A stretch of 64,000 bases of DNA. Source: Gordionus sp. m RMFG-2023 (Eukaryota > Nematomorpha > Gordioida > Chordodea > Parachordodidae). The notes below the pieces were generated by a model, which was given only the letters and a program-made list of their open reading frames with translations, was not told the origin of the DNA and did not search any database. The DNA lies in assembly GCF_954871325.1 (NCBI RefSeq), contig NC_088775.1:61543561-61607560 (forward strand), given 5' to 3'. Positions within the stretch are counted from its first letter, which is position 1; each line of letters opens with the position of its first letter. Below, in pieces: positions 44,365 to 56,499 of the stretch. The position numbers and the translations under genes are program-made.

Positions 44365-46859
44365 CCAGTGTTGTTAAACGCTATTTTTAAAAGTAGCGCG
44401 CTATCGCAACCGTTAATTTATAAAAAAATAGCGGGCTACCGCTATCGTTTTCATATGTGTAGCGCGCTATTAGCTACTTTTTACGCTATTTTAATTTATT
44501 TTTTAAATATTTTTTATGTAACTTTATTTCCACAAATAAAATATGGTTATAAAAACTTGACTATAATTTGTTACATATATATATATAATTTATTTATTAT
44601 TGCACCTTAATAATAATAACATTTCGGTAATGCCATCCCCAAGTCTAGAGCTATGATCAGAAAGTATAAGCTTTGCCATACTAAATATCGTTCAGCACTA
44701 GAGCTCCGTGAAGTTGGCCGAAAATTTGGAAGCACTAACGATGAATCATATGCCGTTTTTTAGTGCTTAAATCCGTATAGTAGCCGAATTTAATGAAAAA
44801 AAGTTACAAGCAAAAATAAAAATTTGTGCCAACTTCACGCTTAAAAGTTGACTGAAAGCACTAACGATGAAACTTATATCATTCTTTAGTGCTTAGTTAG
44901 TAGAGGTTAGTGCTTCAATCCCTTTTGTAGCCGAATTTAAGAATAAAAAGTTATTAGCGAAAAAAACAAAAATAAACAAGTGAAAAAACAAAAACTAGAG
45001 TAGTACTAAACATCCGGTTTTCGCCATTATTTAGTGCTTAATTAATGCATTTAAATTCCGTTATTAATTTGGTTAACAGCCATATGGAAAAAAAGTTATA
45101 AGCTAAATAAAAATTATGACGTCACGATTTAAGCGTGAAGTTGGCCGAACTTTTGGAAGCACTAACGATGAAACTTGTATCATTCTTTAGTGCTTCGTTA
45201 GTAGAGGTTAGTGCTTCAATCACATTTGTAGCCGAATTTAAGAATAAAAAGTTATTGGCGAAAAAAACAAATATTGGCGACGTGCCAAAACAAAAACTAG
45301 AGTAGTACTAAACATACGGTTTTCGCCATTATTTAGCGCTCAATTAGTAAATTTGAATTCCGTAATTAATTTGGATAACCGTTAAAAAAACCGTAATCTT
45401 ATATCATTCTTTAGTGCTGCGTTAGTAGAGGTTAGTGCTTCAATCACATTTGTAGCCGAATTTAAGAATAAAATGTTATTGGCGAAAAAAACAAATATTG
45501 GCGACGTGCCAAAACAAAAACTAGAGTAGTACTAAACATACGGTTTTCGCCATTATTTAGCGCTCAATTAGTAAATTTGAATTCCGTAATTAATTTGGAT
45601 AACCGTTGAAAAAACCGTAATACGCTAAATAAATATTTAGAGGTCAAATTTTGGCCAGAAAATTATGAAAGCACTAACGATGAAATTTATATCCTTCTTT
45701 AGGGCTTCCTTAGTAGAGGTTAGTGCTTCAATTACTTTTGTAGCTGAATTTAAGAATAAAAAGTTATTTGCGAAAAAAACAAATAATGGCGACGTGCCAA
45801 AACAAAAACTAACTAAACATCCGGTTTTCGCCATTATTTAGTGCTTAATTAGCAAATTTGAATTCCGTAATTAATTTGGTTAACAGTCTTTATAAAAAAC
45901 TGTAATACGCTAAAGAAATGTTTAGAGGTCAAATTATGGCCAGAAAATTATGAAAGCACTAACGATGAAATTTATATCCTTCTTTAGGGCTCCCTTAGTA
46001 GAGGTTAGTGCTTCAATCACTTTTGTAGCCGAATTTAAGAATAAAAAGTTATTTGCGAAAAAAACAAAAATAAACAAATAATGGCGAAGTGCCAAAACAA
46101 AAACTATAGTACTAATAAACATCTGGTATTGCCATTATTTAGTGCTCAATTAGTAAATTGGAATTCCATAATTAATTTGGTTAACCGTCTTAATAAAAAA
46201 TTGTAATAAGTTAAAGAAATGTTTAGAGGTCAAATTTTGGCCAGAAAATTATGAAAGAAAAAATTTTGGCCAGAAAATTATGAAAGCACTAAATAATGAA
46301 ATTTATATAATTCTTTAGAGCTTCCTTAGTAGAGGTTATTAGTGCTTCAATCAGTTTAATAGCCTAATTTAAAATAAAAAAGTTATTAACAAAATAAACA
46401 AAAAATCTATCAGCGACAAACATTTTATTTTCACAATTATTTAGTACTTATTTTGTAAAATTTAAACCCTAATTAGTTTGAAACCCCAAGTAATTAAAAA
46501 ATGCATATTGAGTAATATAATGTTTCAGAAGCTATATATGTTAAGGTTCCCAAAATACATGAATAGCTATAACCAAGTCATAAAATATTATTTCCACTAC
46601 TGCCTAAATGGGTCCATTGAACCCCATTCTTGTGTAATAATTATATAATTTTTATTATTTTATTGTAACAACTACATTTTTTCTCTGGCATCTATTATTC
46701 TGAGGTGTCATTGAATGATATGGTTAAAAACATTCTCAGAAATTTTTTATTCTTGATTCAAATTGTTCTTTATACATAGTTTTATTTTATTCGAAAAAAT
46801 TACTCATATATTTATTCCTATCATAAATTTTAGTTATATTAAGATCACAATATTATGAA

Positions 46860-47245
46860 GTACCCGTCGAACCGTGCTTAGGCCTATTTTTTTTTAAAAT
46901 AAATCGGGTTCGGGCCTAATATTTTTAAAAAAAGGGCCGGTTAGGGTTGGGCCTAGATTTTTTTTAAAATATATCTAAATTTATCAATTATATATTGAAT
47001 TTTTTATGTAAAATAAAAATATTTGATTTTATTTAAAAACTCGACAACATATAACATATGTCTTTTATTTTGAGTAATTTAAAAATTATTTTCTATATTT
47101 AAATAAATTCGGGCATGACCGGGCTGGGTCGGTAAATTTTTTTAAAAAAATTTCTGGTTCGGACCGGGTCGGTAAACTTTTTTAAAAAAATTTCGGACCG
47201 GGCCGTGCTTGAAAAATTAGGCCCGATGCAGATCACTAATACTTA
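46860..47245. mobile_element. MITE-like insertion with 'gggccgggc' motifs in FB-2 core
   Basis: Ends near accgtgcttaggcctatt and aattaggcccgatgcagatc are partly inverse. Inside, ggaccgggtcggtaa repeats twice. Similar motifs are at 33,975-34,095. Low-complexity and non-coding. Confidence 0.45.
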
Positions 47246-47591
47246 TGCAAGAATTCTGAGAGTTACCCTGATTCGATAAATTACTGCCATATTAATCCTT
47301 CAAATTTTATGACACCTTTCTAGACGCCTAAGAAAATTTTGGACCAAAACATTAAAAAATTATATTAGATTCATAAATTTGACGTTCGTCTTTATTAAAG
47401 TTTTATTATTTAAAATTTTTTTAAAAAAATTATATCAAAATCAAAATGTTATTTACAATAATTTTGGAAAGTTATTTAACTATATAAGAATGTTTCACAT
47501 TATGGAAATGTGTTACATACTATAAAAATCTACAAGTAATCAAAATTTTTTTGAGTAATATAAAAAATTAACCACAGAATTTCCCATATGT

Positions 47592-47791
47592 GATTAATAA
47601 ATCAACACTCAGCTGTAAACCATATAATAAATAGAGGCCTAACAGCTGCACACATTCCAAACAATCTTGAACCATCAAATTTATCTCAAGTAGATGGTTT
47701 AAGACCTGATGGTATGACAACCATACCTAGGGCCCTCGGCAAATCACTCATTGGGACTACACGTGTGTCTCATAATTCCCTTCAAACATAA
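47592..47791 (+). pseudogene. C-terminal fragment of another LINE reverse transcriptase
   Basis: An open stretch reads NQHSAVNHIINRGLTAAHIP, NNLEPSNLSQVDGLRPDGMT, TIPRALGKSLIG and ends TRVSHNSLQT-stop. The order R/Q-H-x-A-x-N, A-G/H-I-P, E-P-x-x-L, D-G-x-R-P-D-G-x-T matches the conserved C-terminal, nuclease-like tail of a LINE group common in invertebrates, as I remember it. Nothing upstream or downstream of the same LINE was recognised, so it is an isolated scrap. Confidence 0.55.
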
Positions 47792-49236
47792 ATTTCAATT
47801 TAATAACATAGGCAGAAATTAAAAAGACAAACAAATACAAAATTTTAAAAACTTCATATTCACTCTAGTAGTGACTTCTACTAACGAGCATTTTTCGCCT
47901 TCAACATTTATGTTTTTAAAAAATCTGGGTAATAAAATAAGACTTTTCACAAATGAACCCAGAGAATTTCTTTTTATTCGACAAAAAATTCAAATAGAAA
48001 TTTTTAGACACAATTATGGTTCCTTTTTGGGGACTCAATTATAGAATTTTATATTTAATTATATAATTATAAATTATAATTTTTTTAATTAGGTTTTATT
48101 ACATATTTTATAATTTTCATAATCCTTAGTGTATTACAATTTTTTATAAAGACGGTTAACCAAATTAATTACGGAATTCAAATTTACTAATTGAGCACTA
48201 AATAATGGCGAAAACCGGATGTTTGGTATTACTATAGTTTTTGTTTTGGCACGTCGCCATTATTTGTTTTTTTCGCAAATAACTTTTTATTCTTAAATTC
48301 GGCTACAAAGTTGATTGAAGAATTAACCTCTACTAAGGAAGTCCTAAAGAAGGATATAAATTTCATCGTTATTGTAATAATTTTCTGGCCATAATTTGAC
48401 CTTTAAACATTTCTTTAGCGTAACAATTTTTATAAAGACGGTTAACCAAATTAATTATGGAATTTAAATTTACTAATTGAGCACTAAATAATGGCGAAAA
48501 CCGGATGTTTAGTACTACTATGGTTTTTGTTTTGGCACTTCGCCATTATTTTTTTATTTTTGTTTTTTTCGTAAATAACTTTTTATATTTAAATTCGGCT
48601 ACAAAAGTAATTAAAGCACTAACCTCTACTAAGGAAGCCCTAAAGAAGGAAATAAATTTCATCGTTAGTGCTTTTATAATTTTCTGGCCTTAATTTGACC
48701 TCTAAACATTTCTTTAGCGTATTACAATTTTTTATAAAGACGGTTAACCAAATTAATTATGGAATTCAAATTTGCTAATTAAGCACTAAATAATGGCGAA
48801 AACCGGATGTTTAGTACTACTATAATTTTTGTTTTGGCATGTCGCCATTATTTGTTTTTTTCGCCAATAACTTTTTATTCTTAAATTCGGCTACAAAAGT
48901 GATTGAAGCACTAACCTCTACTAACTAAATTGTTAATGCTTTCAGTCAACTTTCAAGTGTGAAGTTGGCACAAATTTTTATTTATGCTTATAACTTTTTT
49001 TCCTTAAATTCGGCTACTATACGTATTGAAGCACTAATAAGCAATAAAAAATGACATATGATTCATCGTTAGTGCTTCCAAATGTTCGGCAAACTTCATG
49101 GAGCTCTAGCACTTGAGGGCAATGCAGTATAAAATTTAATAAACACACTTTTTATATGTAAAAAATCATCAAAAATATTTGAGTATTTTTAGATTTAAAA
49201 AAAGCATCTAGAGGTTCAATAATATTATTATTATTT

Positions 49237-49440
49237 ATTTCAAAAAATCGTGTATGGAAGGCCGCGGTTTCGATCTTGCTATAGTATTAGTATCGTGGTT
49301 AGGCATGACACTTTTTAACGTTACCATCAGCCTATCAAGTTGCCCTTTAGATTCAGTCAAATTAATGTATGGCCAATTTAACTTGAAACTAGGATGAACG
49401 ATATCAGCTATTACATTATCGTCATCATACAGATCTGGAA
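49237..49440 (-). pseudogene. hAT-3 transposase fragment
   Basis: Reads DLYDDDNVIADIVHPSFKLN, W-P-Y, then LTESKGQLDRLMVTLKSVMP and ends PRPSIHDFLK-stop. The H-P-x-F-K-L-x-W motif matches the ALLHPRFKL-W motif before the C-terminal domain of hAT transposases. The rest of the gene was probably lost or replaced when FB-2 came in. Confidence 0.65.
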
Positions 49441-49995
49441 ATCTAATTTATACAAAGCGATTGTATTTATTATAAAAATAGAAGAATATTTTTAATTTTC
49501 AAAATTTAAATTTATCTGAGATTTCGATTCATTTATAAAAAAATATTAAAATAGCATTAAATTATGAAATAAAGATTTTAAAAATATTATTATTATACAC
49601 AAGGTAATTAATAATATAATAATTTAAATTTTATATTAATACTATATATTAATATTATAGAAAGGATAATCTATATTTTTCTCATTTTCCAAAGAAATTT
49701 CGCTATCTTCAACGATCTCACACATTTTTAATAACTAGATTTATAATGCTAATTAGATTTATAATGCATATTTTAAAATGTAAATTTAAATTTCAAAATT
49801 AAATAAAATAAAAGGATTATAATTTTAGATTTAATAAAAAAATATTTTATTAATTTTTAGATGTATTTATTATGTAAAATTGAATTCTAAATTAGTAGCG
49901 AGATACCGCTATAGCTATTTTCTAAAAAAAGTAGTCCGCTAAAGTAACCGCTACTGAAAAAAGTAGCGCGCTATTTTAACAACACTGTTAAATAC

Positions 49996-50530
49996 CAATA
50001 CATTTTTATTAGGAAGAAATTTTTCCTCGATATTATAATCATTTTTCCGAGATATGCTAATTCGTGTTTCTATATTACCGAATTTATATTATTCAGAGAA
50101 AAATCGTATAAGCTTTCAAAATCTTATTTGGAATAGAATATATTCATGACATTATTCTAAATCGTTTTTCCAAGGGATGCTGCAATGCCCTAGCCACTAT
50201 ATTATCGAATTTAATATTTGAAATATATTAAATTTATCTAGGTAATTATTTCAGGGTATCATAAAAACAAGAGATTTTATATGAATGAATTTATATTGAT
50301 CGTAAAATGGCATAGGCTGTAAAAATGATTATCATAAATTCTGAATATAGAAATAAAATAATATAAAATATTCGAAAACTTGGAATCACTATATTTTCAA
50401 AGATATTTTTTGAAATAAAATATTTTTATATAGGAAATTATTTGAGTATATCAAAATCTTTTTCCAAAATATGCTAATTCGGGTTTTCATATTCTCGCAT
50501 ATTATTTGGAAAATCATATTCGAATAAGAC
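49996..50530. repeat. old tandem-like repeat right of hAT-3
   Basis: Continues the array at 44,101-44,364 with blocks such as ccgagatatgctaattcg and ccgaatttatattattcagag. Confidence 0.55.
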
Positions 50531-51062
50531 AAATCCCAAAAAAGCCACATGCTTAGGAAAATTCGTGACGGAGATGAATTAAACCGATCCAATGAATAAA
50601 AAAGACGCCATTTCTTATGGGAAGTTTGTAATAAAGATGATTCCAACGGCATCCTTCTGTGGACAGAAAGCCGTAATTCTTATTACCGAGGTAATCTGAA
50701 CGGGAAAATGATAAAGTAATGATTACAAGAAAGAAATTTCCTGTCCGAAGATATGGAAGATCTATGAACCACCATACGTGTGACCTAGATCCGTTTAGAC
50801 AATGATTTTCAAAAAAAGTAACAGGGAAACAAGCTAATACCCCAATACCCTATGGGATCATGACTACTTATATTTGGACAATGATTCTCATCGAAGCCAC
50901 TGGGGATTGTATGGAATTATTATAGCCACAACCACTGATGCAAATGGAACATATTAATAGTAAATAATTTTGGAATTTTTGTACTATATGCAATTGATAA
51001 TATGTTAGGGTATTTTTTATATATATTGGAGCCTGGCTTGTCAAGGGTGGGCGTGTTGCATT
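50531..51062. other. unidentified 530-bp stretch of more balanced composition
   Basis: Less A+T-rich than its surroundings, running from about cgaataagacaaatccc to ggtgggcgtgttgca. It has no long frame. The ending and the repeats before it might be an LTR-like end, but no partner was found. Confidence 0.4.
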
Positions 51063-52240
51063 TTGTAAAAATTACATTTATAATCAAATTGTTTATTTTT
51101 TAAATCCTATGTATTTAAAATTATATATAAAATTATATTTATTTTTTGTAATTCCATATATTTTATTATATTTCTGACGATAGCTTGAATCTCTGACCCT
51201 TTTTAATGTCTTTTTTATTTTATAAAAGTTAAATTTCTTTGTCTTATAAAATTTCTCACTCTTACTTTTTTTTATCGAAAAAGAAATAAAAGATGTTATA
51301 AAAACTGTCTTCATTTGCAAAATTAAGTGTATCGCCTCATTAAGTAGTAAAAAATTTAGTAATGCAAAATAGAAATTTAATAAAATATTTTCCATGCCAA
51401 TCACAGAAATCGAAATTACAAACTTTAGAAATCATACTTTTTCAAAATGAGAGGGATTGCAGACCAATATTTCTTTTGATTTTAAATGGTGAAATTTCGA
51501 GTTTAGTATAAATGGATAGAATCTGCGCCGATGTTAACCTTCTGAGAAAAATATCAGAATAAATTTAATCAAAACTGAGTTAGAACCCTATTATAAATAG
51601 GCTAAGATTTATGATTTGGATATAATATTTTATGACAAAATTAAAATTTAATAATCATGGTTGAATATTTTAATCTTGGTAAATGAGATTTTTACAATCG
51701 CAACCAAAAATGGGAATAGAATTTCTAGCAAAATGTCATTTCAAGTTTTTATGTACAATAATACTAATATTCTTATGCAACTTTGATTTTAAAAAAAAGT
51801 TTAATTGATAATTATCACATAATATAATTTCAAAAAGATTGCTCCGTGCTCAAATTATTAATTTAATTTTGACAACTCTTTTGATCCTTCATATATGGCC
51901 TAGCTCACAACATTTTTTTCAAGTTCATAGCAAAATTTTTTCGCTCTTCAGTATCACGTAAGATTTTAAATTGTATAATTTTCATATATTTAGAAATGAG
52001 TCAAAAGGGCAAAATGGCCGAAATATAAAAAGATAGAAATTTAATTTTCAATATTTGTAGTTTTTTAATTTAAAAATACGTTAATTTTATATTTATGTCT
52101 GATAGGTTCAATCGACATATTATTATTATACGAAATAGGTTTTAAAAAGTTCAAAAATCCCGAAATTTATATTTGCAACTTTTTGCAAACAATTGCAATA
52201 TTATTGTATTTTGACAATAATAAAGGTGATAAAGTGATAA
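51063..52240. other. intron sequence, nothing recognised
   Basis: A+T-rich. The 103-codon minus-strand frame at 51,093-51,404 is Lys/Ile/Phe-rich and looks like a chance frame. Confidence 0.5.
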
Positions 52241-53310
52241 ATTTTTCCCTGACAGTATATCGGTGCCAAATATAACGTAATAATACTACATCAAATTTTG
52301 AATATTTTGTTAGAATTCATTTATAATAACTAAATTTATAGGTTAAACTAAAATCCAAAGACTTAGATAGAAAATCGTGATTATATACTGTGTCTCACCA
52401 GGGTAGTACATATTCTAACTTATGCGAAATAGAAAATGATAATAATTGTAACTACATCAAATTAAAAACAACTAAGCCTAAAAAACAAAAGAATGGCACA
52501 AAGAATCAAAAAATTAAATTCCCTGGATGTGCTCTGAAATGTAAATTTTATTATTAGTTAAAAAATTAAATAATTATTTCATTTTACCTTAATTACCAAC
52601 AAATACTAAACTCCTAAAAATAACAGACAGATTTGAATATTTAGTTAGAATTATTACATTAAGAATAACTAACTTTATAATTTAAAGGTTGAACTAAATC
52701 CGATCCTAAGATCTATAATATTGATGGCAAATGTGATAATATATTGTGTCTCAGTGGATTTTTGATTACATATGTTCTTCCCCAGCATCTACTAATAATG
52801 ATTTTCGATATTATACTTTTAAAGTTTTCTAGGAGATATCAAGCGAGATTCCCCAATTCTTTTTTTAAAGCGGTTTAGAAATGTGCAGCCCGATCCTATG
52901 AAAGCGGTATCTATAATAGTTTTTGAGTGCTAACTGAGTATTTCTTCTGGCTTGGGTGAAATCATTGTTAAACGGCTCGATTTGGGCCGATTTTTAAAAA
53001 CGGCTAACTAAATATTTTAGCCAGAAAAATATTAGCTAAATCTCGATATTTTGTTAATAGATGCTCAAACCTTTGTGCCACCTATGGGCAAAATCTTTAG
53101 ACTTGCGTAATTCTTTTCTGGATAAAATGTTTAGCCGTTTTTAAAAATCGGCTAAAATCGAGTTGTTTAACAATTCTAGGTGAAATAAGAAATGACAATA
53201 ATTATACTAAAAAACTTAAAAGAATGAAAATAAACATACTGACTGAATGCGCCCTAAATTGTAAATTTTATTTGAGGTTAAAAAATAAAATACTTATTTA
53301 ATATATTAAT
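52240..53310 (+). repeat. two diverged direct copies of a unit of about 360-480 bp
   Basis: Blocks tttgaatatttngttagaatt, aactaaatttata, atatactgtgtctca and ctctgaaatgtaaattttatt appear first at 52,290-52,570. They reappear in the same order at 52,630-53,285, the second copy being interrupted by a MITE. Identity by eye is moderate. A possible third partial copy starts near 53,390. Confidence 0.6.
52964..53187. mobile_element. hAT-type MITE 'aaacggctcg', copy 2
   Basis: Ends cattgttaaacggctcgatt and cgagttgtttaacaattcta. Candidate 8-bp duplication ggtgaaat on both sides. Same family as the MITE at 34,193. Confidence 0.7.
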
Positions 53311-53879
53311 CATTTATTTTTTTTTTTAATATATCTGTTTTTAATACTATTTCAAGTAAAGTTTGATTTAATATGGCACCTTACCAACAGATAACTTAGC
53401 ATATACTAATCTATAGCAAGTTATTTTGTTTTTCCATTTATCAAATTAGAAAAGTCTATCTCATATATTCTGAAATGTAAGGAGGAATTAATCAATGATT
53501 TTGGCATAAATAAAAAAAAAATATATGTCTATTGTGACTATGCCCTAAATTAACATATATTTTAGGAATTTTCGAAGAACCCCTGTTATCAAAAATATAA
53601 GTTATTTATAAATTCATGAGTATAAAAATATATGCTTTGCATAGTTTAATTAAAAAAAAAGTAAAGTTAAAATATTTTTAAATATTTCTTCCTAGTATAT
53701 TAATATTTTATCATGCGAAAATTTAAAGTAGATATTCTTACATTTTTTAAATCTAAAACATTGATGGATAAAAATTTATAGGCCAAATAAAATTATATTT
53801 CATTTATCTCTACTAATAACTATAATTAAGTAAAATTTCTAGACCATATGAAATGTTCAGATATCCAAAGAGAGATGAC

Positions 53880-54665
53880 TGGAATTATTTCTGACACTTA
53901 TTGTGGTACAAAAAAAGAAAGCATGCCCGACAAGATGGAGCCTCCGACATCAAGTGATTTTTAAGAAATATCGGAACTGAACCAGATATTTCATCTGAAG
54001 GTTACATAACAATTTTATACACTATTTTTCAAAAAAATAATATGGATTTGGTTGAAATTATAGAAACCCAAAAGATAATATCGATCAAGAATTTTACGAG
54101 AGTGTGATTGTTGAGGCGAAATTATAAGATTTAAAAATTCGCAAGCCTCTCGACTTGCATTTAGACAAATAAATCACTCCAGTATTAAGGTGGACTCATC
54201 TGGGGATTACTCTAAAATAATGAATATTACTCCAATTTTGGATACATTTTTCAAATCAATCAACGATTTGTGATTTATCAAATGGCTCTATCCCATTTAC
54301 AAATACTATTATACATAGAAATTTGCTGAGAATATAAATGTATCTGAAAGTCAATTAGTTTCAGAATTAAAATTAAAATTAATATCCCCCAAGAAGCTCA
54401 TGAAACATTACATACTTTAAAATATATAGCCTTTTCCAAATATATTATGTATATTTTGTCAACAATACCAATTAGTACAAGCAAAAATGAGAGGAATTTT
54501 TCTTCATTATGGAGAATATAAATTTATCTCAAAAGTACGATATCAGAAAATCAATTGTCCGCTTAGTATACATAAAAATTTAATCCCCAATACAGAAAAA
54601 CCCTTTGAAAAATTAGAGCAGTGGTATAGAAGAATAAATTTTGACCAATATTTGATTAACTTTTA
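53880..54665 (+). pseudogene. hAT transposase remnant
   Basis: The clearest block is at 54,420-54,560, where YIMYILSTIPISTSKNERNF, SSLWRI and IYLKSTISENQLSA match the dimerisation region of ZMYM1-like hAT proteins (compare IPxTTxxxERxFSxL-R-I-K-TYLRSTM). Upstream text (PPTSSDF-like) at 53,940-54,100 may belong to the same gene. Many stops; element ends not found. Confidence 0.65.
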
Positions 54666-54800
54666 AAATCATTATATAATATTTAATTCTAAATTTATTG
54701 ACCCGGTTTATATATAGCTATAATATTGTTAAAAATAATCATCATGTTTATATTAAATAAGGAATTATAAAAATATAAATTAAAAAGATTTTTCTTTAAG

Positions 54801-54808
<8 letters not shown>

Positions 54809-54836
<28 letters not shown>
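54809..54836 (+). repeat. (AT)n microsatellite
   Basis: A run of about 14-15 AT dinucleotides. Confidence 0.9.
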
Positions 54837-54838
<2 letters not shown>

Positions 54839-54839
54839 T

Positions 54840-55686
54840 ATAATTAATTTTTTATCAAATTTATAAAAATCGAAAAGAACTGTTATAAATTTTAAACCGA
54901 ACCATGAATTTATTCAAAAAAATCGAAATGGAACAAAACCTTTATAAAATTTCAAACTAAAAATCGAAACGAACAGAACCGCTATATTTAACGGTTCGAA
55001 GCCGATTCGTTCTAATCTAATAAATTTTTAATGTTCCAAAAATAACTATTATAATATTTAAAAAATTCTCCTCCCCCTTCCTGTAAAAAATTCTCGACTA
55101 AGCGCCTGAATTATAAATATTTTAGTAATTATAATTAAATATATTTTATTTTCCATAATATGTGATAATTGAATATTTATGATTGTCAAGTAAGATAGCT
55201 TATTTATAACTATAATAATAACATAATTTATATCACCATGATTTAATAATATCAATGATTAAATTTAAAATTGAAACATATTTCCCAACCCGAAATAACA
55301 ATTTCTCGTCAAGACCCCTCCATTAAATAAAAAATACAATTCCCTAATCAACCCAGCAGACCATTATTATGTAGCAAAGGTAGGCACAAATATTGGCATA
55401 AGTTTCAGAATTTATATAACCAAAGTGATTCGCCAACTTTGTGTTTATTATTTAAAAATATATATTATCCTTAACTTTTACCGAATCTAATATTTGATAT
55501 AAATATAGATCAGAAGTTTTCTACATTAATGATTTTTTCTTAAAAAATGGTAAATTTTCTCTCTTTCCTTGAATTGAAGAGTAAAAGTAATCATACTAAT
55601 CTCTAATAATAAATTTTTAAAATGAAAATATAGAAAATAAAAAGAAAAAATATTAAGAGAATATATATAAAAAAAGAAAATAGCAC
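54840..55686. other. intron sequence with MITE-like 'cgaaccg' patch
   Basis: 54,890-55,010 contains repeated aaccgaacc / cggttcgaa motifs typical of worn hAT MITE ends. The remainder is A+T-rich up to the exon donor at 55,686. Confidence 0.4.
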
Positions 55687-55956
55687 CTGATTATCAGTGA
55701 AGGCAGATAAATTTGAGACTGTGTTAAGCGTGCGAACCAGTAACTCTATCCTGGGTTCGGTCAATTCTTTTAAATCCTCCTCGCAATCATTCCCATTTCT
55801 CCAGGAATTCTTTGTATCATTCACGCAGTTTCTGAAGTCAGAATGAAAGAATTGATGTAAAATTTCGTCTTCCAAAGCAGATTTCAACACCTCAACATAA
55901 TTCATTGCTTTTTTATGATCTAATTTATGGGCTTCGTAATGGTTAGGTGTGAATGC
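55687..55956 (-). CDS. armadillo-repeat gene, first exon visible in the window
   Basis: 90 codons between acceptor gttatcag|GCATTC and donor AATCAG|gtgcta. It reads AFTPNHYEAHKLDHKKAMNY, then VEVLKSALEDEILHQFF, an acidic and polar stretch (NGNDCEEDLKELTEPR), and LLVRTLNTVSNLSAFTDNQ, the second half of an armadillo repeat. A Met lies 18 codons in, but the frame is open back to the splice acceptor and homologous proteins extend further, so this is probably an internal exon. Upstream exons are not recognisable in 55,957-64,000. Confidence 0.75.
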
Positions 55957-56499
55957 CTGATAACAAGTTTTATATATTATAGTTAAATGGAAAAAAAGTG
56001 GGTGTTCGTAAATTATCCTGCTAAAGATATATAAGTATTAGTTGAGGGGTGGTGGCTGAAGGTATTTAATGTTATTTAAGAATTATGTATTTTGAATTAA
56101 TATGAATTTCAACCAGCGACGTAAAATTATTCCAATATAAAAAACGTCATGAGTTACAGGCGTTATTTTAAGGTGGGGATAGTTATTTTTATTTAAAAAA
56201 AAATTGTTCTTAACTTCTTTTCGATGTCATAAACATGCATCTATTAATATAAACAATCACTAAATATTCATTGAATATAGAAGTATTCTGACTAACCGAC
56301 CCAAAAAATTAAGTTTTTAAGAAATTTTTAAATAAGTGTGAGCTTAAAAATTTTATATTCAATTCTATTGCAATTCCAAAAGTATATAAAATATTTTTAT
56401 TGTTAAATCACTTTTATATAATAAGTAACAACATTAATCTATATATATAATAAGTAATAAACAAATATATTATGAAATTTGAATAAATATTTAAAATAA
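55957..56499. other. upstream intron (inferred), nothing recognised
   Basis: A+T-rich sequence before the acceptor of the first visible exon. No frame or repeat identity. Confidence 0.45.

Larger units (their letters stand above)
44694..49113. mobile_element. FB-2, foldback element with tandem-repeat arms
   Basis: Inverted ends agcactagagctccgtgaag and cttcatggagctctagcact. The left arm (44,694-46,490) is about six units of a repeat up to 290 bp long, with landmarks gcactaacgatga, gtagccgaatttaagaataa and ggttttcgccattattta. The right arm (48,120-49,113) has three to four units in reverse complement. The core (46,490-48,120) holds a MITE-like patch and a LINE C-terminal fragment. No transposase of its own is seen. 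Confidence 0.8.
44365..49987 (-). mobile_element. hAT-3 DNA transposon holding a foldback element
   Basis: Ends cagtgttgttaaacgctatt and, reversed, cagtgttgttaaaatagcgc; 8-bp duplication ttaaatac (44,357-44,364 and 49,988-49,995). Subterminal blocks of agcgcgctac/gtagcgcgct repeat at both ends. A transposase fragment lies on the minus strand at 49,237-49,440. Most of the interior (44,694-49,113) is the inserted foldback FB-2. Confidence 0.9.
33319..55956 (-). other. host gene span: armadillo-repeat protein (ARMC10/ARMCX-like), 3' part
   Basis: The four exons listed separately join with all introns in phase 0: CAG|gtgcta...gttcag|AAC, AAG|gttcga...aactag|GAA, AAA|gtaggg...aaacag|GTG. Together they give 350 residues and a stop. 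Introns are 12,616 bp, 103 bp and 8,866 bp. Residue runs such as LVRTLNTVSNLSAFTDNQ and RAK-VDKNIIFLFDSG line up well with human ARMC10 as I remember it, over the Arm_2 domain, right to the C-terminus. Known relatives sit on the mitochondrial outer membrane through an N-terminal segment, which here would be encoded outside the window. The identity is from memory and not searched. Confidence 0.8.

Noticed and set aside
51093-51404. 103-residue minus-strand frame in the 12.6-kb intron
   Set aside because: Lys/Ile/Phe-rich composition typical of chance frames in A+T-rich DNA, with no motif.
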